Below are positions 1 through 8,279 of a DNA stretch of 64,000 nt, piece after piece. Origin of the DNA: Acidovorax carolinensis (GTDB lineage: Bacteria > Pseudomonadota > Gammaproteobacteria > Burkholderiales > Burkholderiaceae_C); NCBI RefSeq assembly GCF_002157145.1, contig NZ_CP021361.1:1426001-1490000 (forward strand). The letters are read 5' to 3'. The notes under the pieces were generated by a model. That model had not been told where the DNA came from, searched no databases, and worked only from the letters and a program-made list of their open reading frames with translations. The stretch's first letter is position 1, and the number at the start of each line of letters is the position of its first letter. The position numbers were made by a program, and so were the translations under genes.

Positions 1-675
1 GGCCGTGCTACTGCTGTCGCCGCCATTGGCGCGGCCACCGTATCCCTTGCCGCCGTCACCGGCGGTGGAGTTTCCGTTGCTGGCGCTGCCGTTGGTGACG
101 TCGCCGTTGGAAGCGGAGCCACCCTTGCCGCCCTTGCCACCGTCGCCCGCGCCGCCATCGCCGCCCTGGCCATAGCCTTTGGCATTGCCGCCATAGCCCT
201 TGCCGCCATCGGCGCCATAGGCTTTGCCGCCGTTGGCATTGCCTTCGTTGGTGGCGTTGTTGCCAATGTCACGCACCTTGTTGCCTGTGACCATGCCATG
301 GAGGCTGCTGGTGGCTGTGGCTTTGGACACGTTGAACGCATTAGTGAACGTGCCGGTGGAGCCATTGCTCACCGCAGCCGAGCGCGCACCGCTGGCTGTG
401 GCGTCGCCAGAGTCCTTGTTGACGCTGTTGTCGGTCTTGTTGGCGTTACTGGTTTTGTTGATCGTGTCGTTGTCGTTCTTTGTGTAGTTGCGCACACTGT
501 TGTTGGTCTTGACGACGCTGTTGTTGTCTGTGCTGGTGGTGTTGCTGGTGACGTTATTGGTGTTGCTTCCTTCTTCGGTCGCCTGGGTTGTGGTTTGGTT
601 GGTGTCGCTGGCAAATGCCGCGCCGCTGATACCGAACGCAATTGCCATGGCCGAAGCCACAAGTGTCTTCTTCAT
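1..675 (-). CDS. Secreted Asn/Ser/Thr-rich then Gly-rich protein, partial (C-terminus outside window)
   Basis: The reading frame opens at an ATG at 675-673 and stays open for 225 codons to the window edge. It begins with a clear signal peptide (MKK, hydrophobic core, cleavage near AFA-SD). The next ~85 residues are very rich in Asn, Ser, Thr and Asp. From about residue 150 the protein turns into Gly-rich units such as GGKGYGG and GGDGGAGDGG. I see no Cys in the visible part and no known enzymatic motif. Low-complexity secreted proteins of this kind are typical of surface polymers or functional amyloids. That role is inferred from composition and from the neighbours: a FapF-like barrel and a sigma-54 activator. 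A sigma-54 promoter lies 70 bp upstream, suggesting tightly switched, possibly high-level expression. The frame is real coding sequence; the function is unknown. Confidence 0.8.
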   Translation of the reverse strand, partial: MKKTLVASAMAIAFGISGAAFASDTNQTTTQATEEGSNTNNVTSNTTSTDNNSVVKTNNSVRNYTKNDNDTINKTSNANKTDNSVNKDSGDATASGARSAAVSNGSTGTFTNAFNVSKATATSSLHGMVTGNKVRDIGNNATNEGNANGGKAYGADGGKGYGGNAKGYGQGGDGGAGDGGKGGKGGSASNGDVTNGSASNGNSTAGDGGKGYGGRANGGDSSSTA

Positions 676-744
676 AAAGCCTCCTACGGTGGAATGAACC
701 AAGATCAAGGGTTGAGTTGCGCGGACGCAATTCGGAGGACGTTC

Positions 745-760
745 AGCAACTTCAGTGCCA
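745..760 (-). promoter_or_regulatory. Sigma-54 (-24/-12) promoter of the Gly-rich protein gene
   Basis: On the minus strand the sequence reads TGGCAC-N5-TTGCT, an exact match to the sigma-54 consensus TGGCAC-N5-TTGCW. It lies 70-85 bp upstream of the ATG at 675, so transcription would start near 733 and leave a leader of roughly 60 nt. A sigma-54 activator gene (2602-3951) sits in the same locus. No comparable site was found for the divergent gene at 1267. Confidence 0.85.
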
Positions 761-939
761 GTCACCTGCCAGTGGGTTGTGGTTGTGCGGCCCTACAGGA
801 GAAAAGGCAAGTCAATGTGGCGAATGGGCATTTGCAGAGTGAAGTGGACGGGATGGTTCCGCGCAAAGTGTCACAGGAGGTTGACGCCGGGACCACATGT
901 CGCAGCGCTTTCGGTGTTTTCGCTTCTGCTGTGGCAGTT

Positions 940-956
940 GATTCTCATGAAGAATC
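940..956. promoter_or_regulatory. Palindrome, candidate activator-binding site
   Basis: GATTCT and AGAATC form a perfect 6-bp inverted repeat around a 5-bp spacer. It lies about 180 bp upstream of the sigma-54 promoter on the minus strand, the usual distance for an enhancer bound by a sigma-54 activator. Binding by the activator encoded at 2602-3951 is a guess from position. Confidence 0.35.
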
Positions 957-1266
957 GCCCTGTATTTGTCCTTCCACTGGTGTCTCAGTGCTGTGACGCT
1001 GGCTGTGTCGGGGCGCGTGCGAGGGGGGTGATGCACGGATATAGCCGTCGAATCGAGCATTGCGAATCACATGCGCGGACGCTGCAGATTCCGCACCAAT
1101 CTTTGGGCCTGTCACTTGATACCAGTGTGAAGTCTTGCACCCAAAATTACTTCCTCTTGCAGAGTGTTGCTTGCCCGATGAGAGCCTCGCTCCTATTCTT
1201 GCCCGGCGTTCACCGCCACTGTTGGCAAAACAAAAACGCCGTTGCAGCGCCATGGGGAGTAGTCGC

Positions 1267-2568
1267 ATGAAAACGCACAGTTCACCCAGATCGTGGGTTC
1301 TGGTTACCGGTTCGGTCATGGCCCTTTCAAGCGCCATGGTGCAGGCACAAAGCTTGCCTGCCCGCCAGGGCATTGGCCAGCGCCTTGAGGCACTGGAGGA
1401 GCAGGTCAGCGCACAACGTCGCCAGATCGAGGCAATGCAGCGGCAGGTACTTGACCAGGAGGCCCGCTACCGGGACTTGGAGCGCTCGGTTGCCGAAGCA
1501 GCGCGCAACGCGCCGCAGCCGGTCACGGCAGAGGCGGCGCCTGCAGGCAAGGCGCCTGCGGACACCGGGGAACGCCCCGTGCAGGTGGGGGTGGCACCGG
1601 CAGTGGACAACCAGCCTCCGGCGGTGGCGCCCTTGTTCGACCAGCCCGGCATCCTCACGCAGCCGGGCCACTATGTGCTCGAACCGTCTCTGCAATACGG
1701 CTATTCGTCCAGCAACCGCGTGGCCCTTGTTGGCTACACCGTCATTCCGGCGTTGTTGATCGGGCTGATTGACGTACGGGAAGTGAAGCGCAACACACTG
1801 ACTGCGGCGCTCACAGGCCGGTGGGGACTGACCCGCCGCCTTGAAGTCGAGATGAAGGTGCCCTATGTGTACCGCTCGGACAATTCGATCAGCCGTGAGA
1901 TCTTTACGGGGTCGGCATCCGAGCAGGCGTTCAACTCCAGCGGCCGAGACATTGGCGATATCGAGTTTGCGGCGCGCTACCAGCTCAACGAGCCCAAGGG
2001 CAACGACCCCTATCTGATTGGTTCGCTGCGCTTCAAGACCCGCACTGGCAAGGACCCGTTCGAGGTGGTTACCGACTGCGTGACGCGCTGCCTGGGCAAC
2101 ACCACCGGAACGGGGTTGCCGCTGGACCTGCCCACGGGGTCGGGCTTTTATTCGCTGCAGCCTTCGCTGACCTGGCTGCTGCCTTCAGACCCCGCGGTGT
2201 TTTTTGGCGGCATCAGCTACACGCACAATTTCGGCCGCAGCAACGTGAGCCGCCGGGTACTGGCAGGTGAACAGGAGTTCATCGGCAGCGTCAAGCCTGG
2301 TGATGTGTGGGGCATCAACTTCGGCATGGGCCTGGCGCTCAATGACCGCTCGTCGTTCAGCGTGGGCATTGACCTCAATTCCGTGGGCCGCACCAAACAG
2401 AACGGCGTGAACGTACCGAGCTCTGTGCGCACGCAGCTGTCGTCGCTGCTGCTCGGGTATTCGTACCGGTACAGCAATCGGACCACCCTGAACGTCACGG
2501 TGGGTGCAGGCCTCACGCGCGACACGCCCGACCTCACGCTGAGCGTGCGCCTTCCGATGTCCTTTTGA
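1267..2568 (+). CDS. Outer-membrane beta-barrel transporter with N-terminal coiled coil, FapF-like
   Basis: The 433-residue protein starts at ATG 1267, 7 nt after GGGGAG; an upstream extension of the frame to 1135 lacks a ribosome site. A signal peptide ends near AQA. Residues ~30-75 form a heptad-like coiled coil (LEALEEQV, IEAMQRQV), followed by an Ala/Pro linker. From about residue 115 alternating polar and aromatic segments and a final aromatic residue (PMSF) suggest an outer-membrane barrel. Length and order (signal, trimerising coiled coil, linker, ~300-residue barrel) match FapF, which exports amyloid subunits in pseudomonads. The gene is divergent from a Gly-rich secreted protein that could be its cargo. 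It could also belong to a general transporter barrel family; no export function is shown. Confidence 0.6.
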   Translation: MKTHSSPRSWVLVTGSVMALSSAMVQAQSLPARQGIGQRLEALEEQVSAQRRQIEAMQRQVLDQEARYRDLERSVAEAARNAPQPVTAEAAPAGKAPADTGERPVQVGVAPAVDNQPPAVAPLFDQPGILTQPGHYVLEPSLQYGYSSSNRVALVGYTVIPALLIGLIDVREVKRNTLTAALTGRWGLTRRLEVEMKVPYVYRSDNSISREIFTGSASEQAFNSSGRDIGDIEFAARYQLNEPKGNDPYLIGSLRFKTRTGKDPFEVVTDCVTRCLGNTTGTGLPLDLPTGSGFYSLQPSLTWLLPSDPAVFFGGISYTHNFGRSNVSRRVLAGEQEFIGSVKPGDVWGINFGMGLALNDRSSFSVGIDLNSVGRTKQNGVNVPSSVRTQLSSLLLGYSYRYSNRTTLNVTVGAGLTRDTPDLTLSVRLPMSF

Positions 2569-2592
2569 CCGTGCAACGTGAACCAACGAGAA

Positions 2593-2628
2593 CAAGATCC
2601 TATGCCTGCGCGCAAGATCCTATGCCTG
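2593..2628 (+). repeat. 16-bp direct repeat across the activator start
   Basis: CAAGATCCTATGCCTG occurs at 2593-2608 and again at 2613-2628. The 20-bp period puts the two ATGs in different frames. Only the first ATG (2602) is in the activator frame; the second (2622) is out of frame. It looks like a small local duplication at the translation start. Confidence 0.7.
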
Positions 2629-3951
2629 AGTCTGGGAGCAGAGGGCAAGACAGTGGAAGGCCACCTGCGGCGCGCCGGGTGGGACGTTGCATGCTGCAGC
2701 GATGTGTCGGCAGCCCACAGCCTTCTGGCACAACGTAAATTTTCCGTGGCTCTGGTCGTGGCAGATGCCGCGCAGCGGCTGGACGAAGCCGGCGTGGCCG
2801 CCTTGGAGGCCTGTGTGCATGCCTCGCTGAAAACGGAATGGGTGGCTTTGTGTGAACAGGCGGTGCTGGAGTCGCATGTTTTCCGTGCGCTGATCCTGAA
2901 CTGCTTTTTTGACTACCAGGTGCTGCCGCTGGAATGGCCCGATCTGGACCGGATGATCGAACATGCCGCGCAGCGCGCCATGCTGCGCCACGGCGTCGCC
3001 GACACATCACCGGAGGCCGACACCTTGGGCATGGTGGGGCAGGCCGGGTCGATGGTGCAGTTGCGCAAGGACATCCGCAAGGTCGCCGGGGCTTTTGCAC
3101 CGGTGCTGATCCACGGTGAAAGCGGCAGCGGCAAGGAGCTGGCGGCCCATGCCATCCATGCATGCTCGCCACGCAAAAGCGGGCCCTGGGTGGAGGTCAA
3201 CTGCGGCGCCATTGCGCCGTCCCTGATCCATTCGGAGCTTTTTGGTTACGTGAAGGGGGCGTTCACGGGAGCGTCTGCCGATCGGCGCGGGCTGATCGAA
3301 GCCGCCGATGGCGGCACCATCTTTCTAGACGAGATCGGGGACCTACCGCTGGAATTGCAGGCGAATCTGCTGCGCTTCCTGCAAGAAAAAACCATCCAGC
3401 GCGTGGGCGCCGTGCGCAGCACCGCGGTGGATGTGCGTGTGGTGGCTGCCTCGCATGTGAACCTGGCCGAGGCGGTGGCGCGGGGGCGCTTTCGGGAGGA
3501 TTTGTTCTACCGGCTCAATGTGCTGACCATCGAGGTTCCCCCGCTGCGCCAGCGCATGGACGATGTGCCACTGTTGGCCAAGCATTTCCTCAAGGTCTGC
3601 GCTGCCGACCGGCCCCGGCGCGTGGAAGGCTTCGACCGGCAGGCCCTGGCGGCCATGGCCGCCTATTCGTGGCCAGGCAATGTGCGCGAGCTTTACAACT
3701 GTGTGCAGCGTGCGGTGGTCATGACCGACCAGCGCTATATCAGTGCCCGCGACCTTGGTCTTGCGCCCGCCGATGTGGTGGCCAGTACCGACCTGGATGC
3801 TGCCCGCACGCTGGCCGAGCGCGAAGCGATCGCGCGGGCGCTGACGCTGATGGGCAACAACGTTACGCGCGCCGCGCGCGAGCTGGGTGTTTCGCGCATG
3901 ACGCTGTATCGGCTGATGGACAAGCACCGCATCAGCGCGGAGGCATCGTAA
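2602..3951 (+). CDS. VpsR-like sigma-54-dependent transcriptional activator
   Basis: The protein has 449 residues from ATG 2602; a GTG at 2578 would add eight residues and neither start has a strong ribosome site. Residues 1-130 form a receiver-like domain lacking an obvious phospho-acceptor Asp, as in VpsR-type activators. The AAA+ domain follows, with Walker A GESGSGKE, the sigma-54 contact motif GAFTGA, Walker B GGTIFLDEIGDL and the arginine-finger region (RFREDLFYRLNV). The C-terminus has a Fis-type helix-turn-helix (ARELGVSRMTLYRLM). Such proteins open sigma-54 promoters; VpsR relatives respond to c-di-GMP and drive matrix genes. It lies 33 bp after the barrel gene, and the sigma-54 promoter at 745-760 is the obvious target. 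Family assignment is firm; target and ligand are inferred. Confidence 0.85.
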   Translation: MPARKILCLSLGAEGKTVEGHLRRAGWDVACCSDVSAAHSLLAQRKFSVALVVADAAQRLDEAGVAALEACVHASLKTEWVALCEQAVLESHVFRALILNCFFDYQVLPLEWPDLDRMIEHAAQRAMLRHGVADTSPEADTLGMVGQAGSMVQLRKDIRKVAGAFAPVLIHGESGSGKELAAHAIHACSPRKSGPWVEVNCGAIAPSLIHSELFGYVKGAFTGASADRRGLIEAADGGTIFLDEIGDLPLELQANLLRFLQEKTIQRVGAVRSTAVDVRVVAASHVNLAEAVARGRFREDLFYRLNVLTIEVPPLRQRMDDVPLLAKHFLKVCAADRPRRVEGFDRQALAAMAAYSWPGNVRELYNCVQRAVVMTDQRYISARDLGLAPADVVASTDLDAARTLAEREAIARALTLMGNNVTRAARELGVSRMTLYRLMDKHRISAEAS

Positions 3952-3968
3952 GCCCCGCTTGAGGGGCT
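3951..3968. terminator. Bidirectional hairpin between convergent genes
   Basis: AGCCCC (3951-3956) and GGGGCT (3963-3968) form a stem with a 6-nt loop exactly between the stops of the activator and the convergent protease gene. There is no long T run, so its strength as a terminator is uncertain. Confidence 0.5.
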
Positions 3969-6508
3969 CAGCCAGCCTGCCGGGCCGCCCCGTTGCGCCT
4001 GACACTGCCACGCCGGGTTTGCCCTGCGCTCTGGCAGGCACGCCGGAAGGCGCGCAGGGTCTGCTCGGCCCGGCTGAGCACGGTGCCCTCCACATCGGCG
4101 GCCAGGTCGGGCAGGGCGCCGGGCACCATGCCCGAGGCCTCGCCCGTCAGCAGCGCAATGCCTTCGCTCACATGGCACACGGTATACACATGAAACAGCC
4201 CGCGTTCCACGGCATCCACGATGGCGCGGCTGAGCATCAGGTGGCGCAGGTTGCGGGCGGGGATGAGCACGCCCTGCGTGCCATCGAGCCCCGCGGCAGC
4301 GCAGGCGTGGAACCAGCCCTCGATCTTTTCGTTGATGCCGCCCACGGGCAGCACCTCGCCGTGCTGGTTGAGCGCGCCCGTCACGGCAATGCCCTGGCGC
4401 AGCGGCAGGCCCGACAGGCTGGATAGCAGCGCATAGAGCTCGGCACACGAGGCCGAGTCACCCTCCACGCCGCTGTATTCCTGCTCGAACACGATCGAGG
4501 CATTGAGGGCCAGCGGGGCCACATGGCTGAACAGCGCGGTCAGGTAGCTGTGCAATATCAGCACGCCCTTGTCGTGGATGGGGCCCGACATATCGACCTC
4601 GCGCTCGATGTTGAGCAGGCCCTCGTGCCCGGCAAAAGTGCGCGCCGTGATGCGCACGGGGAACCCAAAGCGGTAGTCGCCCAAATCGACCTGCGTCATG
4701 GCGTTGATCTGGCCGGCCACCGTGCCGTGCAGTGTGATGAGGCGCTCGCCCTCGGTGATGGATTCGTGCAACTGCTCCTCGGGATAGTTGTGGCGCAAGG
4801 TGTGGGCCAGCAGTGCGGCATCCACATCGGGGGCCTCGACCAGCGTGCCGCCGCGCGCGCGGCACAGGGCGGCGCTTTCGATCACCAGCGCGTCGGTGTT
4901 GGCAAACAGCGCGCTCTGGCGGCACTGGTCGTCGGCTTCGCGGTGGGTTTGCTCCAGCAGGCGTGCCACGGCGCTGGGTGCGAAGTGGGGCAGGCCTCGT
5001 TTTTTGCAGCTGTGGGCAACAAAGATGGCGGTGGCGTGGCGGGTGGCAGGGCTGGCAGCAAAACGCTCGGCAAAGTCCACCTTCACGCGAAAGCGGCGCG
5101 CGGTGTCGGGGTCGGCCTCCTGCAGGGCGTAATACTCCTCGACCGAGCCAATCAGCACGATCTTCACGTCCACATCCACCGCTTCGGGCTGCAGCGCGAT
5201 GGGCGTGGTGGGGCCATGCGCCGCTGCGCTGGCCTCGTCGATCTGCAGGCGGCTGCTGCGCAGAAACCGGCGCAGCCTGGGCCACAGGCCCTCGTCTTCC
5301 ACCAGGTCGCGCAGGTGCAGCACGATGAAGCCGCCATGGGCCTTGAGCAGGCTGCCCGCGCGGATGCAGGAGAAGTCGGCGTGCGGCGGGTCGGTATCGG
5401 TCTGGATGTCGATGGCGCCGAACAGGCCACGCATCTGGGGGTTTTCTTCCACCACCACCGGCGCGCCGTTGCGTTCGCTGTTGTCGACGGCCAGGTTCAC
5501 CTGGCAGCGGGCCAGCAATTCGGCCAGCTGGTGCTTGCGCTCGTCTTCGGCGTCCTCGTCGTCCGCGTTGCCCGCTTCGAACAGCGCCAGGCGCGCCAGC
5601 ACTTCACGTTCCACCTGGTCGAGCCACTGCCCCAGCTTGGCCGCGTCCTTGATCTGCTTCTTGAGGCCCTGGCGGATGTCCTGCACCGCATGTTCGATCA
5701 GCGGCTTGATGGTCTGGCGGCGCAGGTTGGCCAGGGCCTCGTCGCGTGCCCGCTCCAGCGGGCGCATGGCGTCCAGGAACCGCGCAATCTCGCTGCGCAG
5801 GGCCTGCTCGGCGGCATCGATTTCGGCGCGGCGTTCGCGCGGCAGGGCCAGGGCCTCGTTTTCGGTCAGCGGGTGGCCTTTGTCGCCCGTAAGGGTGAAC
5901 ACCATCTGCCCGCCTTCGCGCGAGAGGCGAAAGTGGCGGGCCTCGGCAAACGCATCCAGCGTGGCAAAGGCGCTGGCCTCCTCTTTTTGCCAGGCTTTCT
6001 GGATTGTCTCGGTTTCGGCCTTGCAGTCGGGGCTGGCCAGGCGCTTGGGGATGTCGGTCTGCAGCATCTTGGCCATCTCCAGCATGGCCACGCGCAGCTG
6101 GCGCCCCTGGCCGGCGGGCAGGCGCAGGGCGCGGGGCCGCTCGGGGGCGTCAAAGTTGTGCAGGTAGCACAGGTCGGGCGGCACGGCGCGCTGCGCGGCC
6201 GCCGCCTGGGTGGCCTGGCGCAGCAGCGAGGTGCGCCCGCTGCCCACTTCGCCCAGCACGAACAGGTGGTAGTCGGGCTGGTCCATGGACAGCCCAAACT
6301 GGGTGGCGGCCTGGGCGCGCTCCTGGCCGATCCAGGGCAGGGGCAGGTCTTGCAGTTCGGCGGTGCTGGCAAAGCCCAGGGATTCGGGTGCGATGGTCAG
6401 CCGCAGCTGATGGGGTTCAAGGGCGATGGCGGGCATGGGCGAGGGCGTTGCTGCAAGCGGCATGGGCCTGCGCACGGCGCAAGGCGGGTGGCAGGTTGTT
6501 GCATTCAA
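3968..6508 (-). CDS. LonH/YcbZ-type ATP-dependent protease
   Basis: The protein has 846 residues. The C-terminal third is a Lon-type serine protease domain: the catalytic Ser lies in EGDSASCAE and the Lys in GGINEKIEG. The N-terminal half has an AAA+-like fold in which the Walker A is GEVGSGRTS, with Arg in place of the usual Lys. A long charged middle region (~200-330) is probably coiled coil. This layout matches the YcbZ/LonH group rather than classical Lon, which is present separately at 27013. It would degrade cytosolic proteins. The start is uncertain: Met codons at 6463 and 6436 are alternatives and none has a good ribosome site. A family repeat lies directly upstream. Confidence 0.8.
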   Translation of the reverse strand: MNATTCHPPCAVRRPMPLAATPSPMPAIALEPHQLRLTIAPESLGFASTAELQDLPLPWIGQERAQAATQFGLSMDQPDYHLFVLGEVGSGRTSLLRQATQAAAAQRAVPPDLCYLHNFDAPERPRALRLPAGQGRQLRVAMLEMAKMLQTDIPKRLASPDCKAETETIQKAWQKEEASAFATLDAFAEARHFRLSREGGQMVFTLTGDKGHPLTENEALALPRERRAEIDAAEQALRSEIARFLDAMRPLERARDEALANLRRQTIKPLIEHAVQDIRQGLKKQIKDAAKLGQWLDQVEREVLARLALFEAGNADDEDAEDERKHQLAELLARCQVNLAVDNSERNGAPVVVEENPQMRGLFGAIDIQTDTDPPHADFSCIRAGSLLKAHGGFIVLHLRDLVEDEGLWPRLRRFLRSSRLQIDEASAAAHGPTTPIALQPEAVDVDVKIVLIGSVEEYYALQEADPDTARRFRVKVDFAERFAASPATRHATAIFVAHSCKKRGLPHFAPSAVARLLEQTHREADDQCRQSALFANTDALVIESAALCRARGGTLVEAPDVDAALLAHTLRHNYPEEQLHESITEGERLITLHGTVAGQINAMTQVDLGDYRFGFPVRITARTFAGHEGLLNIEREVDMSGPIHDKGVLILHSYLTALFSHVAPLALNASIVFEQEYSGVEGDSASCAELYALLSSLSGLPLRQGIAVTGALNQHGEVLPVGGINEKIEGWFHACAAAGLDGTQGVLIPARNLRHLMLSRAIVDAVERGLFHVYTVCHVSEGIALLTGEASGMVPGALPDLAADVEGTVLSRAEQTLRAFRRACQSAGQTRRGSVRRNGAARQAG

Positions 6509-6515
6509 AATATGG

Positions 6516-6571
6516 ATAAAAATGGCCTCTGGCGCTTGTTGGATAAGCGCTAGAAGCTATAAAAATAATAG
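6516..6571. repeat. Comamonadaceae-type intergenic palindromic repeat, copy 1
   Basis: The core GGCGCTTGTTGGATAAGCGC is followed by an AT-rich stretch (AGCTATAAAAATAATAG). Related copies lie at 14429-14483, 17624-17667 and, in altered form, 19920-19979. This copy fills the gap between the convergent-edge genes lonH and hemH. Function unknown. Confidence 0.7.
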
Positions 6572-7681
6572 TTAATGCGCTACGGGGCAGGCCCCCGCAG
6601 GCGCTCCACCCGCCAGCGCCAGGGCCCGCGCATCGGCCAGCGCGGCCGCATCGGGCACCGCAGTGGGCCAGCCGGCCAGGTGCTGCTGGGCCACCTGGCT
6701 CAGCGCAGTGATCCAGGCGGGGTTGTCATTCAGGCAGGGGATGTAGTGAAACTCCTTGCCACCGTTGTGCAAGAAAGCCTCGCGCACTTCCATGTTGATC
6801 TCTTCGAGCGTCTCCAGGCAGTCACTGGTGAAGCCGGGGCACACCACGTCCACGCGCCGCGTGCCGGCCTTGCCCAGGGCCTCGATGGTGGGCTGGGTAT
6901 AGGGCTCCAGCCACTTGGCCTTGCCAAAGCGCGATTGGAAGGTGATCTGGTAGTGATCCTTGCGCATGCCCAGGCGTTCGGCCAGCAGGCGGCCGGTCTT
7001 GAGGCTTTCGCAGTGGTAAGGGTCGCCCAGTTGCAGCGTGCGTTCGGGCACGCCGTGAAAGCTCATCACCAGCTTGTCGGGCTGGCCGTGGTGCTTCCAG
7101 TGGGTTTCGATGGTGCGGGCCAAGGCGTCGATGTAGCCGGGATGGTCGTGGTAGCGGTTCACAAACCGCAGTTCGGGCACATTGCGTGTGCGGGCGGCCC
7201 AGCTATACACGGCGTCCAGCACGCTGGCCGTGGTGGTGCCAGAGTACTGCGGGTACAGCGGCAAAATCAGGATGCGGGTGGCACCCTCGGCCTTGAGGGC
7301 GTCGAGCTGGCTGGCGATGGAGGGGTTGCCGTAGCGCATGGCATGGCGCACCAGCACGTTGTGCCCGGCCTGGCCCAGCCAGCCGCGCAGCAGCGTGGCC
7401 TGTTTGGCGGTCCACACCGCCAGGGGCGAGCCCTCGGGGGTCCACACGCTGGCGTATTTCGCGGCGGATTTGGCAGGCCGGGTGCGCAAAATGATGCCGT
7501 GCAGGATGGGCCACCACACCAGCCGTGGAATCTCGACCACCCGGTGGTCGCCCAGAAAGTCTGCAAGATAACGCCGCACGGCAGGGGCCGTGGGCTCGTC
7601 GGGTGTTCCCAGGTTGCACAGCAGCACGGCGGTGCGCTCGGCCTGGCCGTGGGTATAGGGCGGTTCGGTTTGAAAAGGCAT
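6572..7681 (-). CDS. hemH: Ferrochelatase
   Basis: The 369-residue protein has the ferrochelatase signature throughout: LLCNLGTPD near the N-terminus, the active-site region MSFHGVPERTL with its conserved His, and the C-terminal FTSDCLETLEEI block with the conserved Glu. The enzyme inserts Fe2+ into protoporphyrin IX, the last step of protoheme synthesis, at the cytoplasmic face of the inner membrane. Length is normal for the family. The gene is followed on the same strand by lonH, and preceded by a DksA-like gene 90 bp away, which may or may not be co-transcribed. Confidence 0.95.
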   Translation of the reverse strand: MPFQTEPPYTHGQAERTAVLLCNLGTPDEPTAPAVRRYLADFLGDHRVVEIPRLVWWPILHGIILRTRPAKSAAKYASVWTPEGSPLAVWTAKQATLLRGWLGQAGHNVLVRHAMRYGNPSIASQLDALKAEGATRILILPLYPQYSGTTTASVLDAVYSWAARTRNVPELRFVNRYHDHPGYIDALARTIETHWKHHGQPDKLVMSFHGVPERTLQLGDPYHCESLKTGRLLAERLGMRKDHYQITFQSRFGKAKWLEPYTQPTIEALGKAGTRRVDVVCPGFTSDCLETLEEINMEVREAFLHNGGKEFHYIPCLNDNPAWITALSQVAQQHLAGWPTAVPDAAALADARALALAGGAPAGACPVAH

Positions 7682-7770
7682 GCCGCATTCTCACGCAAGG
7701 CAGGGCCGGTGCACCGGCATGGGCCTTTTGCCGTGCTCGCGGCCTGTGTGTCAGCCCGTAAAGCGCAGGA

Positions 7771-8136
7771 CTACGCCCGGGCGTGGCTCTTGCCTTGTTC
7801 CCAGCGCGACTTGCAGGCCACGCAGTGCTGCGTCTGCGGCTCGATCTTGAGGCGCTCAAACGGAATGGAGCAGCCGCATTCGGCGCACAGGCCGTAGCTG
7901 CCGTCTTCCAGGGCATCCAGTGCGTGGTCGATGCGCGCCAGGTCGGCTGCGTCGATGTTGGTGAGCGCCTGGTCCACTTCGCGCCCCACATTGCCCTGCA
8001 CGGTGCCGTCCTGGTCGGCAGCGGGGGGCGCGAGGTTTTCTCGGTTTTGCTGCATCTGGGCCTGCACGTCCTTGCGCGCCGCCAGCAGCAGGGCCTTGAG
8101 TTCTTCGCGTTGTGTGGCGGTCAGTGTTTCGCTCAT
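7771..8136 (-). CDS. DksA/TraR-family zinc-finger protein
   Basis: The 121-residue protein has an N-terminal helical region (QREELKALLLAARKDVQ) and a C-terminal C4 zinc finger: CAECG, then HCVACK about 20 residues later. This is the DksA/TraR fold that enters the RNA polymerase secondary channel. It is shorter than housekeeping DksA (~150) and resembles the DksA-like paralogues of Burkholderiales. A good ribosome site (TAGGAGAG) precedes the ATG at 8136. Whether it acts in the stringent response is not shown. Confidence 0.85.
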   Translation of the reverse strand: MSETLTATQREELKALLLAARKDVQAQMQQNRENLAPPAADQDGTVQGNVGREVDQALTNIDAADLARIDHALDALEDGSYGLCAECGCSIPFERLKIEPQTQHCVACKSRWEQGKSHARA

Positions 8137-8279
8137 TTTTCTCTCCTAGAGGGGTTTATCGGTGCGTGGCCGGAACCCGGCCCATGCGGCGGTCTGGCGG
8201 AGATGGCCCCGCCGGGAACCTGCCGTGCACCATGGTCTGCATGGTACGGGGGTTTGCGGCGGTGTCTGGCCCCCGCTGC

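Larger units (their letters stand above)
676..1266. other. Divergent 591-bp regulatory region
   Basis: No gene is supported here; the open frames overlapping it have no ribosome binding site and only background composition. It separates the Gly-rich protein gene (minus) from the barrel gene (plus) and contains the sigma-54 promoter plus a palindrome at 940-956. The ribosome binding site of the barrel gene (GGGGAG, 1254-1259) lies at its right end. Confidence 0.6.

Noticed and set aside
4523..6553. Very long plus-strand open frame (676 codons) opposite lonH
   Set aside because: It is the antisense shadow of a clear protease gene; the translation is low-complexity Gly/Gln/His-rich without domains, as expected in GC-rich DNA.
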